Source of the DNA: Amorphus sp040750475 | GTDB lineage: Bacteria > Pseudomonadota > Alphaproteobacteria > Rhizobiales > Amorphaceae | Assembly: GCF_040750475.1 (NCBI RefSeq) | Contig: NZ_JABJVY010000021.1 | Coordinates: forward strand, 1-64,000 | Direction: 5' to 3' | Length of the DNA stretch: 64,000 nucleotides | The notes under the pieces: model-generated | The model's database searches: none | What the model was told of the DNA's origin: nothing | What the model saw: only the letters and a program-made list of their open reading frames with translations | Translations under genes and position numbers: made by a program | Shown: one piece after another, positions 1 through 8,458 of the stretch | Numbering within the stretch: the first letter of the stretch is position 1 | Layout: every line of letters begins with the position of its first letter

Positions 1-1
1 C

Positions 2-97
2 ACATGGCGTCACGTCGGGCATCTCGTCCAGACCATCCCATCCGACGAATGCGCCAACTACTTCCAAAACGCAGGATACGCTTCCGTCACAAAATGA
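2..97 (+). pseudogene. IS630-family transposase, C-terminal fragment
   Basis: Frame 2 from the window edge reads 31 codons and then TGA at 95-97. The residues ECANYFQNAGYASV are typical of the extreme C-terminus of IS630-family DDE transposases (a C-NYF-NAGY signature before the stop). The rest of the gene lies left of the window, so I cannot tell whether the element is intact or a remnant. I could not define a terminal inverted repeat or a TA target duplication in the following 100 bases. Confidence 0.65.
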
Positions 98-384
98 CAC
101 GCTCTAGAGGCGAAAGGGGGCACCGGTTCGCCATTGGCAAACGCGTCGAAACGATAACTTGGACCTGGTCGGCAATTGGGTGAAAAACTGAACTGGTCTC
201 GGTCGCGATTGGCGCAAGTCGTGCGCTTTGGGCTCTTCTTCATGGATCGTCGCGAAACCGAGAGCGCGGTTCAGCGTTGTCCCGTGACCGCGAGCCGCTT
301 ATGGTCGCGCCCGACGGCGATGACGGCGCCCATTGTCGGGCGTGGCGCCCGCCGCTACCACCCCGCTTTGCACGGAGGATGACG

Positions 385-984
385 ATGGCGTTCGAACTTC
401 CCGATCTGCCTTATGCGTACGATGCGCTCCAGCCCTACATGTCCAAAGAGACGCTGGAGTATCACCACGACAAGCACCACAACGCCTACGTGACCACCGG
501 CAACAAGCTGATCGAGGGCACCGGCCTCGAAGGCAAGTCGCTGGAGGAGATCGTCAAGGAGAGCTACGGCTCCAACCCGGGCCTGTTCAACCAGGTCGGC
601 CAGCACTTCAACCATCTTCACTTCTGGAAGTGGATGAAGCCGAACGGTGGTGGTACCTCGCTGCCGGGCAAGCTGCAGGAGCGCGTCGACGCCGATCTCG
701 GCGGCTACGACAAGTTCCGCGAAGCCTTCATCAATGCCGGCACCACCCAGTTCGGCTCCGGCTGGGCGTGGCTTGCGCTGCGTGACGGCAAGTTCGAGGT
801 GATGAAGACCCCGAACGGTGAGAATCCGCTCGTCCATGGCGCCACGCCGCTGCTCGGCTGCGACGTCTGGGAGCACTCCTACTACATCGACTACCGCAAC
901 GCGCGGCCGAAATATCTCGAGGCTTGGTTCGACAGCCTGGTGAACTGGGACTACGTCCTGGAACTCTACGAAGCCGCCGCGTAA
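385..984 (+). CDS. sodB: Superoxide dismutase, Fe type
   Basis: Cytoplasmic enzyme that dismutates superoxide to oxygen and hydrogen peroxide. The 199-residue protein has the usual FeSOD length. Predicted metal ligands are His27 (in EYHHDKHHNAY), His77 (in GQHFNH), Asp160 and His164 (in DVWEHSYY). A Gln four residues before His77 fits the Fe-type second coordination sphere, though a cambialistic enzyme is possible. I chose the ATG at 385 because GGAGG at 374-378 is 6 nt upstream; the in-frame ATG at 379 abuts that ribosome site. A strong terminator follows, so the gene is probably monocistronic. Confidence 0.97.
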   Translation: MAFELPDLPYAYDALQPYMSKETLEYHHDKHHNAYVTTGNKLIEGTGLEGKSLEEIVKESYGSNPGLFNQVGQHFNHLHFWKWMKPNGGGTSLPGKLQERVDADLGGYDKFREAFINAGTTQFGSGWAWLALRDGKFEVMKTPNGENPLVHGATPLLGCDVWEHSYYIDYRNARPKYLEAWFDSLVNWDYVLELYEAAA

Positions 985-1027
985 GGCGGGATATATCGGG
1001 CCGGATTGATCCGGTGCAGCGCTTCAA

Positions 1028-1053
1028 CCGCCGCCCCCTCGGGCGGCGGTTTT
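1028..1053 (+). terminator. Rho-independent terminator of sodB
   Basis: A perfect 9-bp stem (1028-1036 with 1041-1049, CCGCCGCCC/GGGCGGCGG) with a CCTC loop is followed directly by TTTT. It lies 44 nt after the sodB stop. Confidence 0.9.
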
Positions 1054-1128
1054 CGTTTGGCTCGATACAAATCCGAACCTGCCGCCTTTATGAGAGCGGC
1101 AAGCCGACGTCTGCCGCGCTCGAAGACG

Positions 1129-1446
1129 TTATTTCCTCGGGCCGCAGCTGTTGTAGATGATCAGGCCGGTGACGAACGAGCTGGCTTTCACGCGCCACGC
1201 CTCGCATTCCGCCTGGGTCGGGAAGCAACCCACGAACGAAATCGCCTCCGAGCGTCCGTCGACCTCGCGGTTGCCCGACACGCGTCCCTGGATCGGATAG
1301 TCGGGATGCTGCCGGCAGGACGGCGCGGCCTTGCGAACCTGACCGATCAGATATTCCGTAGATTGAGCCGTGGCCGTGGCCACCGGCGCGACCAGAAGGC
1401 CTGCACCCAGCGCGCAGACCGCCATTTTCTCCAACCAAGAGGCCAT
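1129..1446 (-). CDS. Small secreted four-cysteine protein, paralog A
   Basis: A 105-residue protein with a signal peptide (about residues 1-28, charged MASWLEK start, hydrophobic core, cleavage near TATAQ). The mature part contains PSC-x2-HPDYP-x-QGRVSG, a central SFVGCFP, C-x2-W and a terminal GLIIY-x2-C. The four cysteines could form two disulfides in the periplasm. The start at 1446 is preceded by GGAGAG at a suitable distance; longer in-frame starts would remove the N-terminal signal. It is the last of three consecutive paralogs on this strand. I do not recognise a named family and assign no function. Confidence 0.75.
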   Translation of the reverse strand: MASWLEKMAVCALGAGLLVAPVATATAQSTEYLIGQVRKAAPSCRQHPDYPIQGRVSGNREVDGRSEAISFVGCFPTQAECEAWRVKASSFVTGLIIYNSCGPRK

Positions 1447-1553
1447 CGCATCTCTCCGATTCCGCCGACAATCTTGATGTAGCGTGTGCACCGGCGAAAC
1501 GGAGAGGGGAAGCGCGTTGGAGCGCGGCCGATCACGCAGAGTTGTCGACAGGC

Positions 1554-1901
1554 TCAGCGACGCCGGCACTCGTCATAGATCAGCCGGCCCTGCATCGATC
1601 CGCTCATCTTCAGGCGCCACAGCGTGCAGGCTTCGAGCGAGGGAAAGCAGCCGACCAGGGAGACGGCGCGTTCGCTGTCGTAGTAGGTGCCTTCGCTCTG
1701 TCCGGAGACACGGCCGATCCAGGGACCGGGATGGTCGCGGCAACTCGGCGTCAGCGCATGCATCTGGGGGATCGTCAGCGGGGGCGGTCCGAACAGATTC
1801 GCCAGGAATCCTCCGAGTGCCGCCGACGGCGTTGCGCTTGTGGCGACGGCAGAGAGTGCCAACAGGCCGGCTGCGGCAAGACGCGGGAACGATCGGATCA
1901 T
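1554..1901 (-). CDS. Small secreted four-cysteine protein, paralog B
   Basis: A 115-residue protein with a signal peptide (MIRSFPRLAAAGLLALSAV). It shares the spacing of its neighbours: PSC-x2-HP, GRVSG, SLVGCFP, C-x2-W and GRLIY-x2-C near the C-terminus. A Gly/Pro-rich stretch (GPPP) lies between the signal and the first cysteine. The start at 1901 has GAGG 8-9 nt upstream. It is the most divergent of the three (HPGPW replaces HPDYP). Function unknown. Confidence 0.75.
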   Translation of the reverse strand: MIRSFPRLAAAGLLALSAVATSATPSAALGGFLANLFGPPPLTIPQMHALTPSCRDHPGPWIGRVSGQSEGTYYDSERAVSLVGCFPSLEACTLWRLKMSGSMQGRLIYDECRRR

Positions 1902-2023
1902 CAATACACACCTCGGAACCACTGGCGACCTATTGAGTCTAAAGCCATTTCTTGCCGGTCAGATTATCCCGACCGAGGGGAAAGGCCCTAGCGGCAGGGG
2001 TCGTTGCGCCAAAATAGCGCCGA

Positions 2024-2326
2024 TCAGCGTTCGGTGCACTTGGCGTAGATCAATCGCCCGGTCACAAAGCCCATTGCCGGCCCGAGCCATGCTTCGCATT
2101 CTTTTTTGTTGGGAAAGCAGCCGAGAAACGACACCGGGAGCGCCCGGTCCGATCCGATATCGATCGCATTGCCACTGACACGGCCTTGCCAGGGATAGTC
2201 AGGATGCTCGTGACAGAGAGGCACGTTGTTCTGAATCCGCATGGCCATTTCCAGCGTGGACGCCTGGACCGCGATCGGCGCAAGGCAGACTAAGGCCGCA
2301 AGCGCGATCCCGATGAAACCTTTCAT
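2024..2326 (-). CDS. Small secreted four-cysteine protein, paralog C
   Basis: A 100-residue protein with a signal peptide ending near AVQAS. The mature region again shows C-x2-HPDYPWQGRVSGN, SFLGCFP, ECEAW and GRLIY-x2-C. The ATG at 2326 has a very strong GGGAGGGAG ribosome site four bases upstream, which decides the start. It is the first gene in transcription order of the three-paralog array. Gaps of about 100-120 bases between genes leave room for separate promoters, so one transcript is not assured. Function unknown. Confidence 0.78.
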   Translation of the reverse strand: MKGFIGIALAALVCLAPIAVQASTLEMAMRIQNNVPLCHEHPDYPWQGRVSGNAIDIGSDRALPVSFLGCFPNKKECEAWLGPAMGFVTGRLIYAKCTER

Positions 2327-2415
2327 GAAACTCCCTCCCGAAAGACAATCGTGCCTCAAAAGCTTTTGTTTTCGGTTGAGGCGTCGGCGTCAAGCGGGAG
2401 TCGCGAGGTGAGCAG

Positions 2416-3135
2416 CTACAATGGAGCGCGGCGGGGACTTTCCGTCCGCTCCGCGATCTCCAGAACCATCTTGCGGCGGACCGCGTCGGCGAAGCGGGTG
2501 GTGTCGTCGGCGACCATCACGAAGGCGCCGGGGCCGCCGGTGACGTCGCGCTCATAGTGTACGCGCAGTTGCGCCGAGGGCATCGCGAGGGACAGCCCGC
2601 CGGGGCGATCGATCAGCAGCGCATTGATCACGATCCCGCGGTTGACCGCGTCGTCGCGGGCGGCCGTCACCGACCGTCCGCCGATGTTGGGCCCGTCGCC
2701 GGAGACGTCGATCACCCGGCGCAGGCTTTCGATCGCGTTGGTCTCGATCTTGTTGACGGAATAGTCGATCGCGGCGGAAATCGAGTTGTAGCCGTACGCG
2801 GCTCGCGGCGCGCGAACGAGGGCGTCTGCGAACTGGTTTGCCGAGGCGGTGTCTTCCACGATCGTCCAGTCCACGATGGTGTGCTGGGAGGTCGGGCCCC
2901 CCCATTCCACATAGGCGATGGCAACGCGGCCATGGATGCCGCCGGCAATCGCCGCCTGCACTTCCGGGCTCAGGATCGCCTCGGCATAGCCTTGGCGCTG
3001 GAGGCGCAGTTCGTCGTCGTCGATCGAGCCGGAGCCGTCGGCCGCGAGCACCAGCTCCACATCGACAACCTCTTGGGCGGAGACTGGCGACGCGATGACC
3101 GCCGCCAACAAACAGATCGCAAAATGCCGCGTCAA
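2416..3135 (-). CDS. DUF1194 secreted VWA-like protein
   Basis: A 239-residue exported protein: signal peptide (about residues 1-23, ending PVSAQ) followed by VDVELVLAADGSGSID, a VWA fold with the MIDAS-like D-x-S-x-S motif, and later DVSGDGPN. The family is DUF1194, whose role is not established. I place the start at a TTG (3135-3133) because GGGGGA sits six bases upstream and the signal peptide begins there. Upstream in-frame codons would overlap the divergent neighbouring gene. Confidence 0.8.
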   Translation of the reverse strand: MTRHFAICLLAAVIASPVSAQEVVDVELVLAADGSGSIDDDELRLQRQGYAEAILSPEVQAAIAGGIHGRVAIAYVEWGGPTSQHTIVDWTIVEDTASANQFADALVRAPRAAYGYNSISAAIDYSVNKIETNAIESLRRVIDVSGDGPNIGGRSVTAARDDAVNRGIVINALLIDRPGGLSLAMPSAQLRVHYERDVTGGPGAFVMVADDTTRFADAVRRKMVLEIAERTESPRRAPL

Positions 3136-3310
3136 AATATGTCCCCCTGGCACCGCTTTCCCGAACTGGACGTCTTGAATAGCTGGCGCGTCCCTGGCGG
3201 CCGGCAAGAGGCGAGGGGGGCGGCGATGGTTCTTTTCGGGAATTGAGGCTTGATGCGGGGTGGCGGTCGGCTCTTCAATCGCCGTCGAAACCGCAATCTC
3301 GGAGCCAGCG

Positions 3311-4153
3311 ATGCCGATTCCCTTGTGTGCGACGTGCGGAACGGAATTTGCGCCAGGGGCGCCGCCGGTGATCTGTCCGATCTGCAGCGATGCGCGCCAA
3401 TATGTGCGCCCGTCCGGCCAGGCTTGGACGGGCCAGGAGGCGCTGAGCGCCACTCATCGCAATGCGTTCAAACAGGAGGAGCCGGGTCTGATCGGGATCG
3501 GCATCGAGCCGAAATTCGCGATCGGACAGCGCGCGCTCCTGGTGCGGACGCCGGGCGGCAACGTGCTGTGGGACTGCATACCGCTCGTCGATGCGGCGAC
3601 CTGCGCGATCGTGGAGGCGCTGGGCGGTTTGACGGCGATCGCGATTTCCCATCCGCATTATTATTCCGGCATGATCTCCTGGAGCGATGCGCTGGGCGGG
3701 GTTCCGATCCTGCTCCACGACGCCGACCGCGCCTGGGTGATGCGGGAGGGCGAGACGATCCGCTTCTGGTCGGGGGAGACGCTGGAGGTGGTTCCGGGCG
3801 TGACGCTGATCCGGGCCGGCGGCCACTTCGCCGGCGGCACCGTCTGTCACTGGGCCGATGGCGCGGAGGGGCGCGGCGTGCTCCTGTCCGGCGATATCCT
3901 GCAGGTGACCCCCGGTAACGATGCGGTCTCCTTCATGCGGAGCTATCCGAACTATGTACCGCTGTCGGCGGCCATGGTGCGCCGGATCACCGATCGGGTG
4001 GGGCCATACCGGTTCGACCGGATTCACGGCGCGTTCTGGGGGCTCACCATCCAGGCGGACGCCGAAACAGTCGTTGCCCGCTCCGCGGCGCGCTATATCG
4101 AGGCCATCGAGGGGCGCGGCCCGGCGGACGCCGAAGAAGACGCGGTCTCTTAG
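3311..4153 (+). CDS. MBL-fold-like protein with N-terminal zinc ribbon
   Basis: A 280-residue cytoplasmic protein. Residues 5-27 hold two C-x2-C pairs (CATC and CPIC), a likely zinc ribbon. The remainder has metallo-beta-lactamase-fold landmarks, but the HxHxDH metal signature is replaced by S113-HPHYYSG, and later landmarks read GGHFAGG and LLSGDIL. A canonical di-zinc hydrolase site is therefore doubtful. The start at 3311 has GGAG at 3301. Its stop overlaps the convergent IclR gene by 4 bases. It may belong to the adjacent catabolic cluster. Confidence 0.75.
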   Translation: MPIPLCATCGTEFAPGAPPVICPICSDARQYVRPSGQAWTGQEALSATHRNAFKQEEPGLIGIGIEPKFAIGQRALLVRTPGGNVLWDCIPLVDAATCAIVEALGGLTAIAISHPHYYSGMISWSDALGGVPILLHDADRAWVMREGETIRFWSGETLEVVPGVTLIRAGGHFAGGTVCHWADGAEGRGVLLSGDILQVTPGNDAVSFMRSYPNYVPLSAAMVRRITDRVGPYRFDRIHGAFWGLTIQADAETVVARSAARYIEAIEGRGPADAEEDAVS

Positions 4154-4932
4154 GCGTAGCCGGCGGACGCGCCTTCGCACTTGCTCGCGATCTCGTCGGC
4201 GGCCTGTTGCAAGCGGGGAACGTAGCGTTCCTCGATCTGCTCCATGGAGACCGCATTGCGCGCAACGACGATGTTGAGGCAGCATCTCAGGACGCCGTGA
4301 ACGAAGACCGGGACGCCGGCCCCCGCTTCGGAGGAGAAGAACTCCCCGGATTGGGTGCCGTAGCCGCGCCGACGGGTGGTTTCGATGATGGTGGCGAGCC
4401 GCTCCGGATCCTTCATCAAGCTGTCGGATTCTTCCGGGTGCGGGCGCTCGAAGCGAAGCAGACGTTTGCGGGTTTCATCGTCGCAAAACGCGAGCCAGGC
4501 CCGGCCTGTCGCCGAAATGGTGAAGGGGATTTCCGAGCCCCGCCCTCGGTGGCGAACGACGGCGAAGCTCGCATCCCGGGCGTTCGTATCGGCGATGACG
4601 AGACGATCGTCCCGACAGACCACGATATCGGACGGCCAGCCGAGATCGGCGCGCAAACGAGAAACGACGGGCTGCGCCAGAGTGACGATCTCGTCGTCGG
4701 CGTTGTAGCCGCTCGACAGCGCCAGCGACCTCAGCCCCACGCCAAACTCGCGTTTTTGAGCGTCGTAGCTTGCAAACCCGGCCGCGTGCAGCGTTTCCAG
4801 CATGCGCAAGGTGGTCGGCTTGGGAATGCCCGTGCGCTTGTGGATGGCGGTCAGGCCCGCCGGGCCAATTGCGTTGAGTGCCTCCAGAACCTGGAGCACA
4901 CGGAGCGACGCGGATACGGGCTTGTAGACCAA
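4150..4932 (-). CDS. IclR-family transcriptional regulator
   Basis: A 260-residue protein with an N-terminal winged HTH (about residues 5-65: SASLRVLQVLEAL, then GIPKPTTLRMLETLHAAGF) and a C-terminal IclR effector domain (about 80-250). The family senses small acids or aromatics and controls adjacent catabolic or transport genes. It lies downstream of, and on the same strand as, the TRAP genes, so it is the best candidate regulator of that cluster. The start is a TTG; GAGG lies 11 bases upstream, so the exact start is uncertain. Confidence 0.88.
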   Translation of the reverse strand: MVYKPVSASLRVLQVLEALNAIGPAGLTAIHKRTGIPKPTTLRMLETLHAAGFASYDAQKREFGVGLRSLALSSGYNADDEIVTLAQPVVSRLRADLGWPSDIVVCRDDRLVIADTNARDASFAVVRHRGRGSEIPFTISATGRAWLAFCDDETRKRLLRFERPHPEESDSLMKDPERLATIIETTRRRGYGTQSGEFFSSEAGAGVPVFVHGVLRCCLNIVVARNAVSMEQIEERYVPRLQQAADEIASKCEGASAGYA

Positions 4933-5138
4933 GTCAGGATGATCCTCAGAAGTTGCCGGAGGCTGGAATCGAACATTTGCATGTGAGCGTGCTGCACGCG
5001 GGAAGTAAATGTCGGAGTGCGCGTTCTGCTCGATGCCCTATCCTATCGCCTCAATTGGAGAAAGCGCCCGTCCGTTTCGTCGCGTGCGCGGCGAAAGCGC
5101 AACGAAAATGCGGTGTGGGCCGATCATCGGGAAGGGGA

Positions 5139-6443
5139 TCACATCAAACCCGGCAGCCACAAGGACAGGCCGGGGAGGGCCACCAACAGGGCGATGACCA
5201 CCACCTCGCAGACAAGGAACCAGAGCAGTCCGGCAAAGATCTGGTTGAGGCTGACGGCGCTTCCAACGACGTTTTTGACCACGAAGGCGTTCATTCCGAC
5301 CGGTGGTGTCAGGAGACCGACTTCGATCATTTTCACGACCAGGACGCCGATCCAGATCAGATTGATCTCCAGGGCGTCGAACATCGGCAAAAAGACCGGC
5401 AAGGTCAGAAGCATGATGCCGATCGGGTCGAGAAACATCCCGAGGATCAGATAGACGACGATCATCACGAGAATGACTTCGACCGTTCCGAGTTGCCAGC
5501 TTTCCACCAGGTCCGACATCAGTCGCGGCACGCCGGCCATTGCCAGGAAGCGGGTCAAAAGGATGGCGCCGATCGCGATGAAGAAAATGGAGGCGGTCGT
5601 CTCGATGGCTTCCAAGACGCTCTGCATGAAGTTCGAGCGGGTCAGGCGGCCGGCGAATAAGGCGATCAGCAGGGCGCAGGCGGAGCCCACCGCGCCGGCT
5701 TCGGTCGCGGTGGCGATGCCGCTGAAAATGCTTCCGATAATGCAGACGATGAGCAGTGGCAGAGGCCAGATGTCGCGAAGGGCAGCGAACTTCTCGCGCG
5801 TGCCCCCGACGATTTCGGCCTTCGGCGCAAGCGCCGGATTGCGGGAGCAGCGGATGATGATCATCGCCGTGTAGGCGAACGCGGTGAGCACGCCGGGAAC
5901 GATACCGGCCATCAGCAGCGTGCCGATCGGTTGCTGGGTGTACCAGCCGTAAAGCACGAACGCGATCGACGGGGGAATGAAGGCGCCCAGCGTGCCGGAG
6001 GCGGCGATGGTGCCGGTTGCGAGGCCTTTGTTGTAGCCGAACGACAACATCTCCGGGATGGCGAGCCGGCCCATGGCGGCGGCAGTGGCAAGGCTTGATC
6101 CGGAGGCCGCGGCGAAGCCGGCGGAGGCGAAGTTTGAGGCGACCGCCAATCCTCCGGGCAGCGGATTGAACCACAATCGGGCGGCGGCGTAGAGCGAGCG
6201 CGTCAGGCCGGTGTGATAGACGAGGGCACCCATCAGCAGGAACATCGGGACAGCCGACAGCGACCAGGAGGCGGCGAAGTCGAACGGCAGAGCGCCCAGC
6301 ATGCCAAAGGCGGGGCGGGTGCCGCGCAGGGCGATGATGCCTCCGATCGACACCACGGCGAGCGCGATGCCGATGGGCACGCGCGCGGCCAGGATGACAA
6401 GCAGGGCGAGCATGCAGATCAGAGCGACCGTCGGTCCGTCCAT
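5139..6443 (-). CDS. dctM: TRAP transporter large permease (DctM)
   Basis: A 434-residue integral membrane protein with about 12 hydrophobic segments and DctM features: MLALLVILAARVPIGIAL at the N-terminus, ASAGFAAASGSSLATAAAMGRLAIPEM in the first half, and FIPPSIAFVLYG. It forms the Na+- or H+-driven transport channel of a TRAP uptake system with the small permease and binding protein encoded just upstream. There are 54 bases between the genes. Substrate unknown. Confidence 0.93.
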   Translation of the reverse strand: MDGPTVALICMLALLVILAARVPIGIALAVVSIGGIIALRGTRPAFGMLGALPFDFAASWSLSAVPMFLLMGALVYHTGLTRSLYAAARLWFNPLPGGLAVASNFASAGFAAASGSSLATAAAMGRLAIPEMLSFGYNKGLATGTIAASGTLGAFIPPSIAFVLYGWYTQQPIGTLLMAGIVPGVLTAFAYTAMIIIRCSRNPALAPKAEIVGGTREKFAALRDIWPLPLLIVCIIGSIFSGIATATEAGAVGSACALLIALFAGRLTRSNFMQSVLEAIETTASIFFIAIGAILLTRFLAMAGVPRLMSDLVESWQLGTVEVILVMIVVYLILGMFLDPIGIMLLTLPVFLPMFDALEINLIWIGVLVVKMIEVGLLTPPVGMNAFVVKNVVGSAVSLNQIFAGLLWFLVCEVVVIALLVALPGLSLWLPGLM

Positions 6444-6497
6444 CTATCGATCCGTTCGTCGGGGAAGCTGGTGGTGTCGAACGGCACGACGCGGCGC

Positions 6498-7058
6498 TCA
6501 GGAGGCCGCGGGGCGGTCCGGTTCGGCAGACGAGTCCGTGTTTGCGTTGGGGAGCAGGCGCCGCCCGGTGATTCCGAAGGTGAGGTCATCGACCGACAGC
6601 AGCATCAGCCACAGCAGCATGAACACGCATCCGGCCGGGACCAGCCAGCGGGCCGGCCAGACTTCGATGTAGCCGAAGGCGGTCTCCCAGGTTTCGCCGA
6701 TGCGGGTCTGGTGCGCGGCCTCCGCCGTCGTGAACCACAGAAGCAGCGCCAGATACGCGATGCCGAGAAGGTCGCCGAAGGCGTCGAACAGCGCGCGTTT
6801 GGTTGGCGAGAGGCGCTGTGTGAACAGTTCCACGCCGACGTGCCCGCGCTTGCGGGTTACCAGGCCGAGCGGCAGGAAGATCAGCGCGACCATGTAGAAG
6901 TGAGAGACGGCTTCGAGCGTCAGCGGTATCGGAAAGCCGAACAGATATTTGCAGATTACGTCGAGCGAGACCTGGACCATCATCGCGACCGCGGCCAGCA
7001 CGGAGATCGCGACGATGACGTGGTTGATCCTGGTCAGCCAGCGATAGGCGGATATCAT
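6498..7058 (-). CDS. dctQ: TRAP transporter small permease (DctQ)
   Basis: A 186-residue protein with four predicted membrane segments (around residues 12-32, 50-70, 90-110 and 132-152) and the motif FPIPLTLEAVSHFYMVALIFLPL, typical of DctQ. The start at 7058 (MISAYRWLTR) has GGAAA upstream and opens directly into TM1; an earlier in-frame codon would add a charged, non-family leader and overlap the binding-protein gene. It sits between the binding protein and the large permease, the usual TRAP order. Confidence 0.9.
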   Translation of the reverse strand: MISAYRWLTRINHVIVAISVLAAVAMMVQVSLDVICKYLFGFPIPLTLEAVSHFYMVALIFLPLGLVTRKRGHVGVELFTQRLSPTKRALFDAFGDLLGIAYLALLLWFTTAEAAHQTRIGETWETAFGYIEVWPARWLVPAGCVFMLLWLMLLSVDDLTFGITGRRLLPNANTDSSAEPDRPAAS

Positions 7059-7126
7059 TGCCGTTTCCAAAAAGGCGGGGCGGGAAGAGGCCCGGCTGCG
7101 TGCCGGGCACCCGGAGACCAAAGCCT

Positions 7127-8248
7127 CTAGAAGGTCGCCTTGGAGAAGATCTCCCGGTTGAGGGCCTCGGTGAAGGCCTGCTTGTCGTCTCCGGTTTCGG
7201 CGACGATCTGGCGCCATTTTTCGACCAGGGACATGAAGGCATCTACCCGCTCCTGTGCGCCTTCGATGCCAGCTTTTTCAGCAGTTTCGATGGTGTTTTG
7301 GAGTTCGCCTTTGCGGAATTCGACGAGCGCTTCCACCATCTCGCTATCGGGCTCGACGAACTCGACCCCTTTCGCCTTCGCCGCGTCGACGGCCGACTGG
7401 CCTTCGGCGCGGTAGGCAAAGAGCGTATCGGCAACGAGGCCGGCAAGATTGTCGCGGATCGCCGTCTGCTCATCCTCCGTCAGGTCGTCGTAGACGGACT
7501 TGTTCATGTAGAGCAGGCCGGCATTGAAGTAGCTGCCCATCGGTAGATCGATCACCGTGGTTACAACGTCGCTCAGACCGTAGGAGTCGAGCCAGGCCGA
7601 GGATGCGACGGAGCACGCGGCCTGACCGCGTTGCAGCGACTCGTAGACCTCCGAGCTCGGAATGGTGACCGTCGTCGCCCCGAAGGAGTCGATCAGCACG
7701 CCCATGCGTCCGCTCGCCCGTGTCTTCTTATTCTGAAGATCGGCATAGGTCCGGCTGCCGTCGCTGCACATGAGCAAGTAGGGATCGGGCGCATAGTAGG
7801 CCATCGCGATCAGGTCGCGGTCGGTGCGCTCGTCGATACAGGCCTGGCAGTCCAGCAACTGCATTTCGTTGGCGGCCGCGGCGTAGACGAGGAAGTCGTC
7901 CGGAATGGCGATCATGTCCGCGAACATCGACGTGATCGGCACTTCCTGGCGCGTGTAGATGTCGAGGACGAGGCCGGAGTCGACGACGCCGTCTTCGATC
8001 GTCTGCACGGCCTCTTTGACGCCCCCCATCGCGCCGCCGGGCAGAATTTCCCAGCTCAGAGCCCCATTCGTCTGCTGTTCGATGCGCTCGAAAAACGGCG
8101 CGAGCCCCTTCTCGTGCACGACATGCGGCGCAGGAAGAGTGCTGCCGTAGGTGAGGTTGGTGTCCGCCGCCGCCGGTGCGGTGTGCGCGAGCGCCGCTGC
8201 GGCGAATCCGACGGCCGCTCCGACCGCGAGCAATGGTGACTTGGCCAT
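7127..8248 (-). CDS. dctP: TRAP substrate-binding protein (DctP family)
   Basis: A 373-residue periplasmic binding protein: signal peptide ending around HTAPAAA, then TNLTYGSTLPAPHVVH, a DctP-type N-terminus. The C-terminal helices (EKWRQIVAET, TEALNREIF) match the family. I prefer the ATG at 8248 because GGAGAA is five bases upstream; an in-frame ATG at 8266 lacks a spaced ribosome site. It is the first gene of the TRAP operon. The 15-bp palindrome at 8288-8302 is about 40 bases upstream. Ligand unknown; the linked GGT-family gene hints at an amino-acid or amide compound, which is inference only. Confidence 0.9.
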   Translation of the reverse strand: MAKSPLLAVGAAVGFAAAALAHTAPAAADTNLTYGSTLPAPHVVHEKGLAPFFERIEQQTNGALSWEILPGGAMGGVKEAVQTIEDGVVDSGLVLDIYTRQEVPITSMFADMIAIPDDFLVYAAAANEMQLLDCQACIDERTDRDLIAMAYYAPDPYLLMCSDGSRTYADLQNKKTRASGRMGVLIDSFGATTVTIPSSEVYESLQRGQAACSVASSAWLDSYGLSDVVTTVIDLPMGSYFNAGLLYMNKSVYDDLTEDEQTAIRDNLAGLVADTLFAYRAEGQSAVDAAKAKGVEFVEPDSEMVEALVEFRKGELQNTIETAEKAGIEGAQERVDAFMSLVEKWRQIVAETGDDKQAFTEALNREIFSKATF

Positions 8249-8287
8249 GCTGTTCTCCGGTTTCATTCTCTGGTTTGGTTCATTCTA

Positions 8288-8302
8288 AGAACCATTGGTT
8301 CT
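8288..8302. promoter_or_regulatory. 15-bp palindrome upstream of TRAP operon
   Basis: AGAACCATTGGTTCT is a perfect 7-bp inverted repeat around one central base, 40 bases upstream of the chosen dctP start. IclR proteins commonly bind dyads of about this size, so this is a candidate operator. A related sequence (AGAACCAAAGGCTCA, 8413-8427) lies before the divergent GGT gene. Confidence 0.5.
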
Positions 8303-8412
8303 CATAATAGGCTGATCAAAGGTTGGGCGGCTGTCAACTGCCTAGTGGAAGCAAGTGCCCTGCTGGGCCGGGTGAGGGCTTGACACCGCCTTGGGGGTCA
8401 ACTTCCATATTT

Positions 8413-8438
8413 AGAACCAAAGGCTCATCTAATGAGCC
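8413..8438. promoter_or_regulatory. Operator-like dyads before the GGT gene
   Basis: Two overlapping signals: AGAACCAAAGGCTCA (8413-8427), an imperfect copy of the palindrome at 8288, and a perfect inverted repeat GGCTCAT-CTA-ATGAGCC (8422-8438). The second dyad overlaps an in-frame ATG at 8432, an argument for the downstream start at 8459. These would suit regulation of both divergent units by one protein. Confidence 0.45.
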
Positions 8439-8458
8439 AACATGAAAGGTGTCGGTCC

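Noticed and set aside
58..243. 61-codon minus-strand frame at the left edge
   Set aside because: Overlaps the transposase tail and reads as unspecific sequence without a ribosome site.
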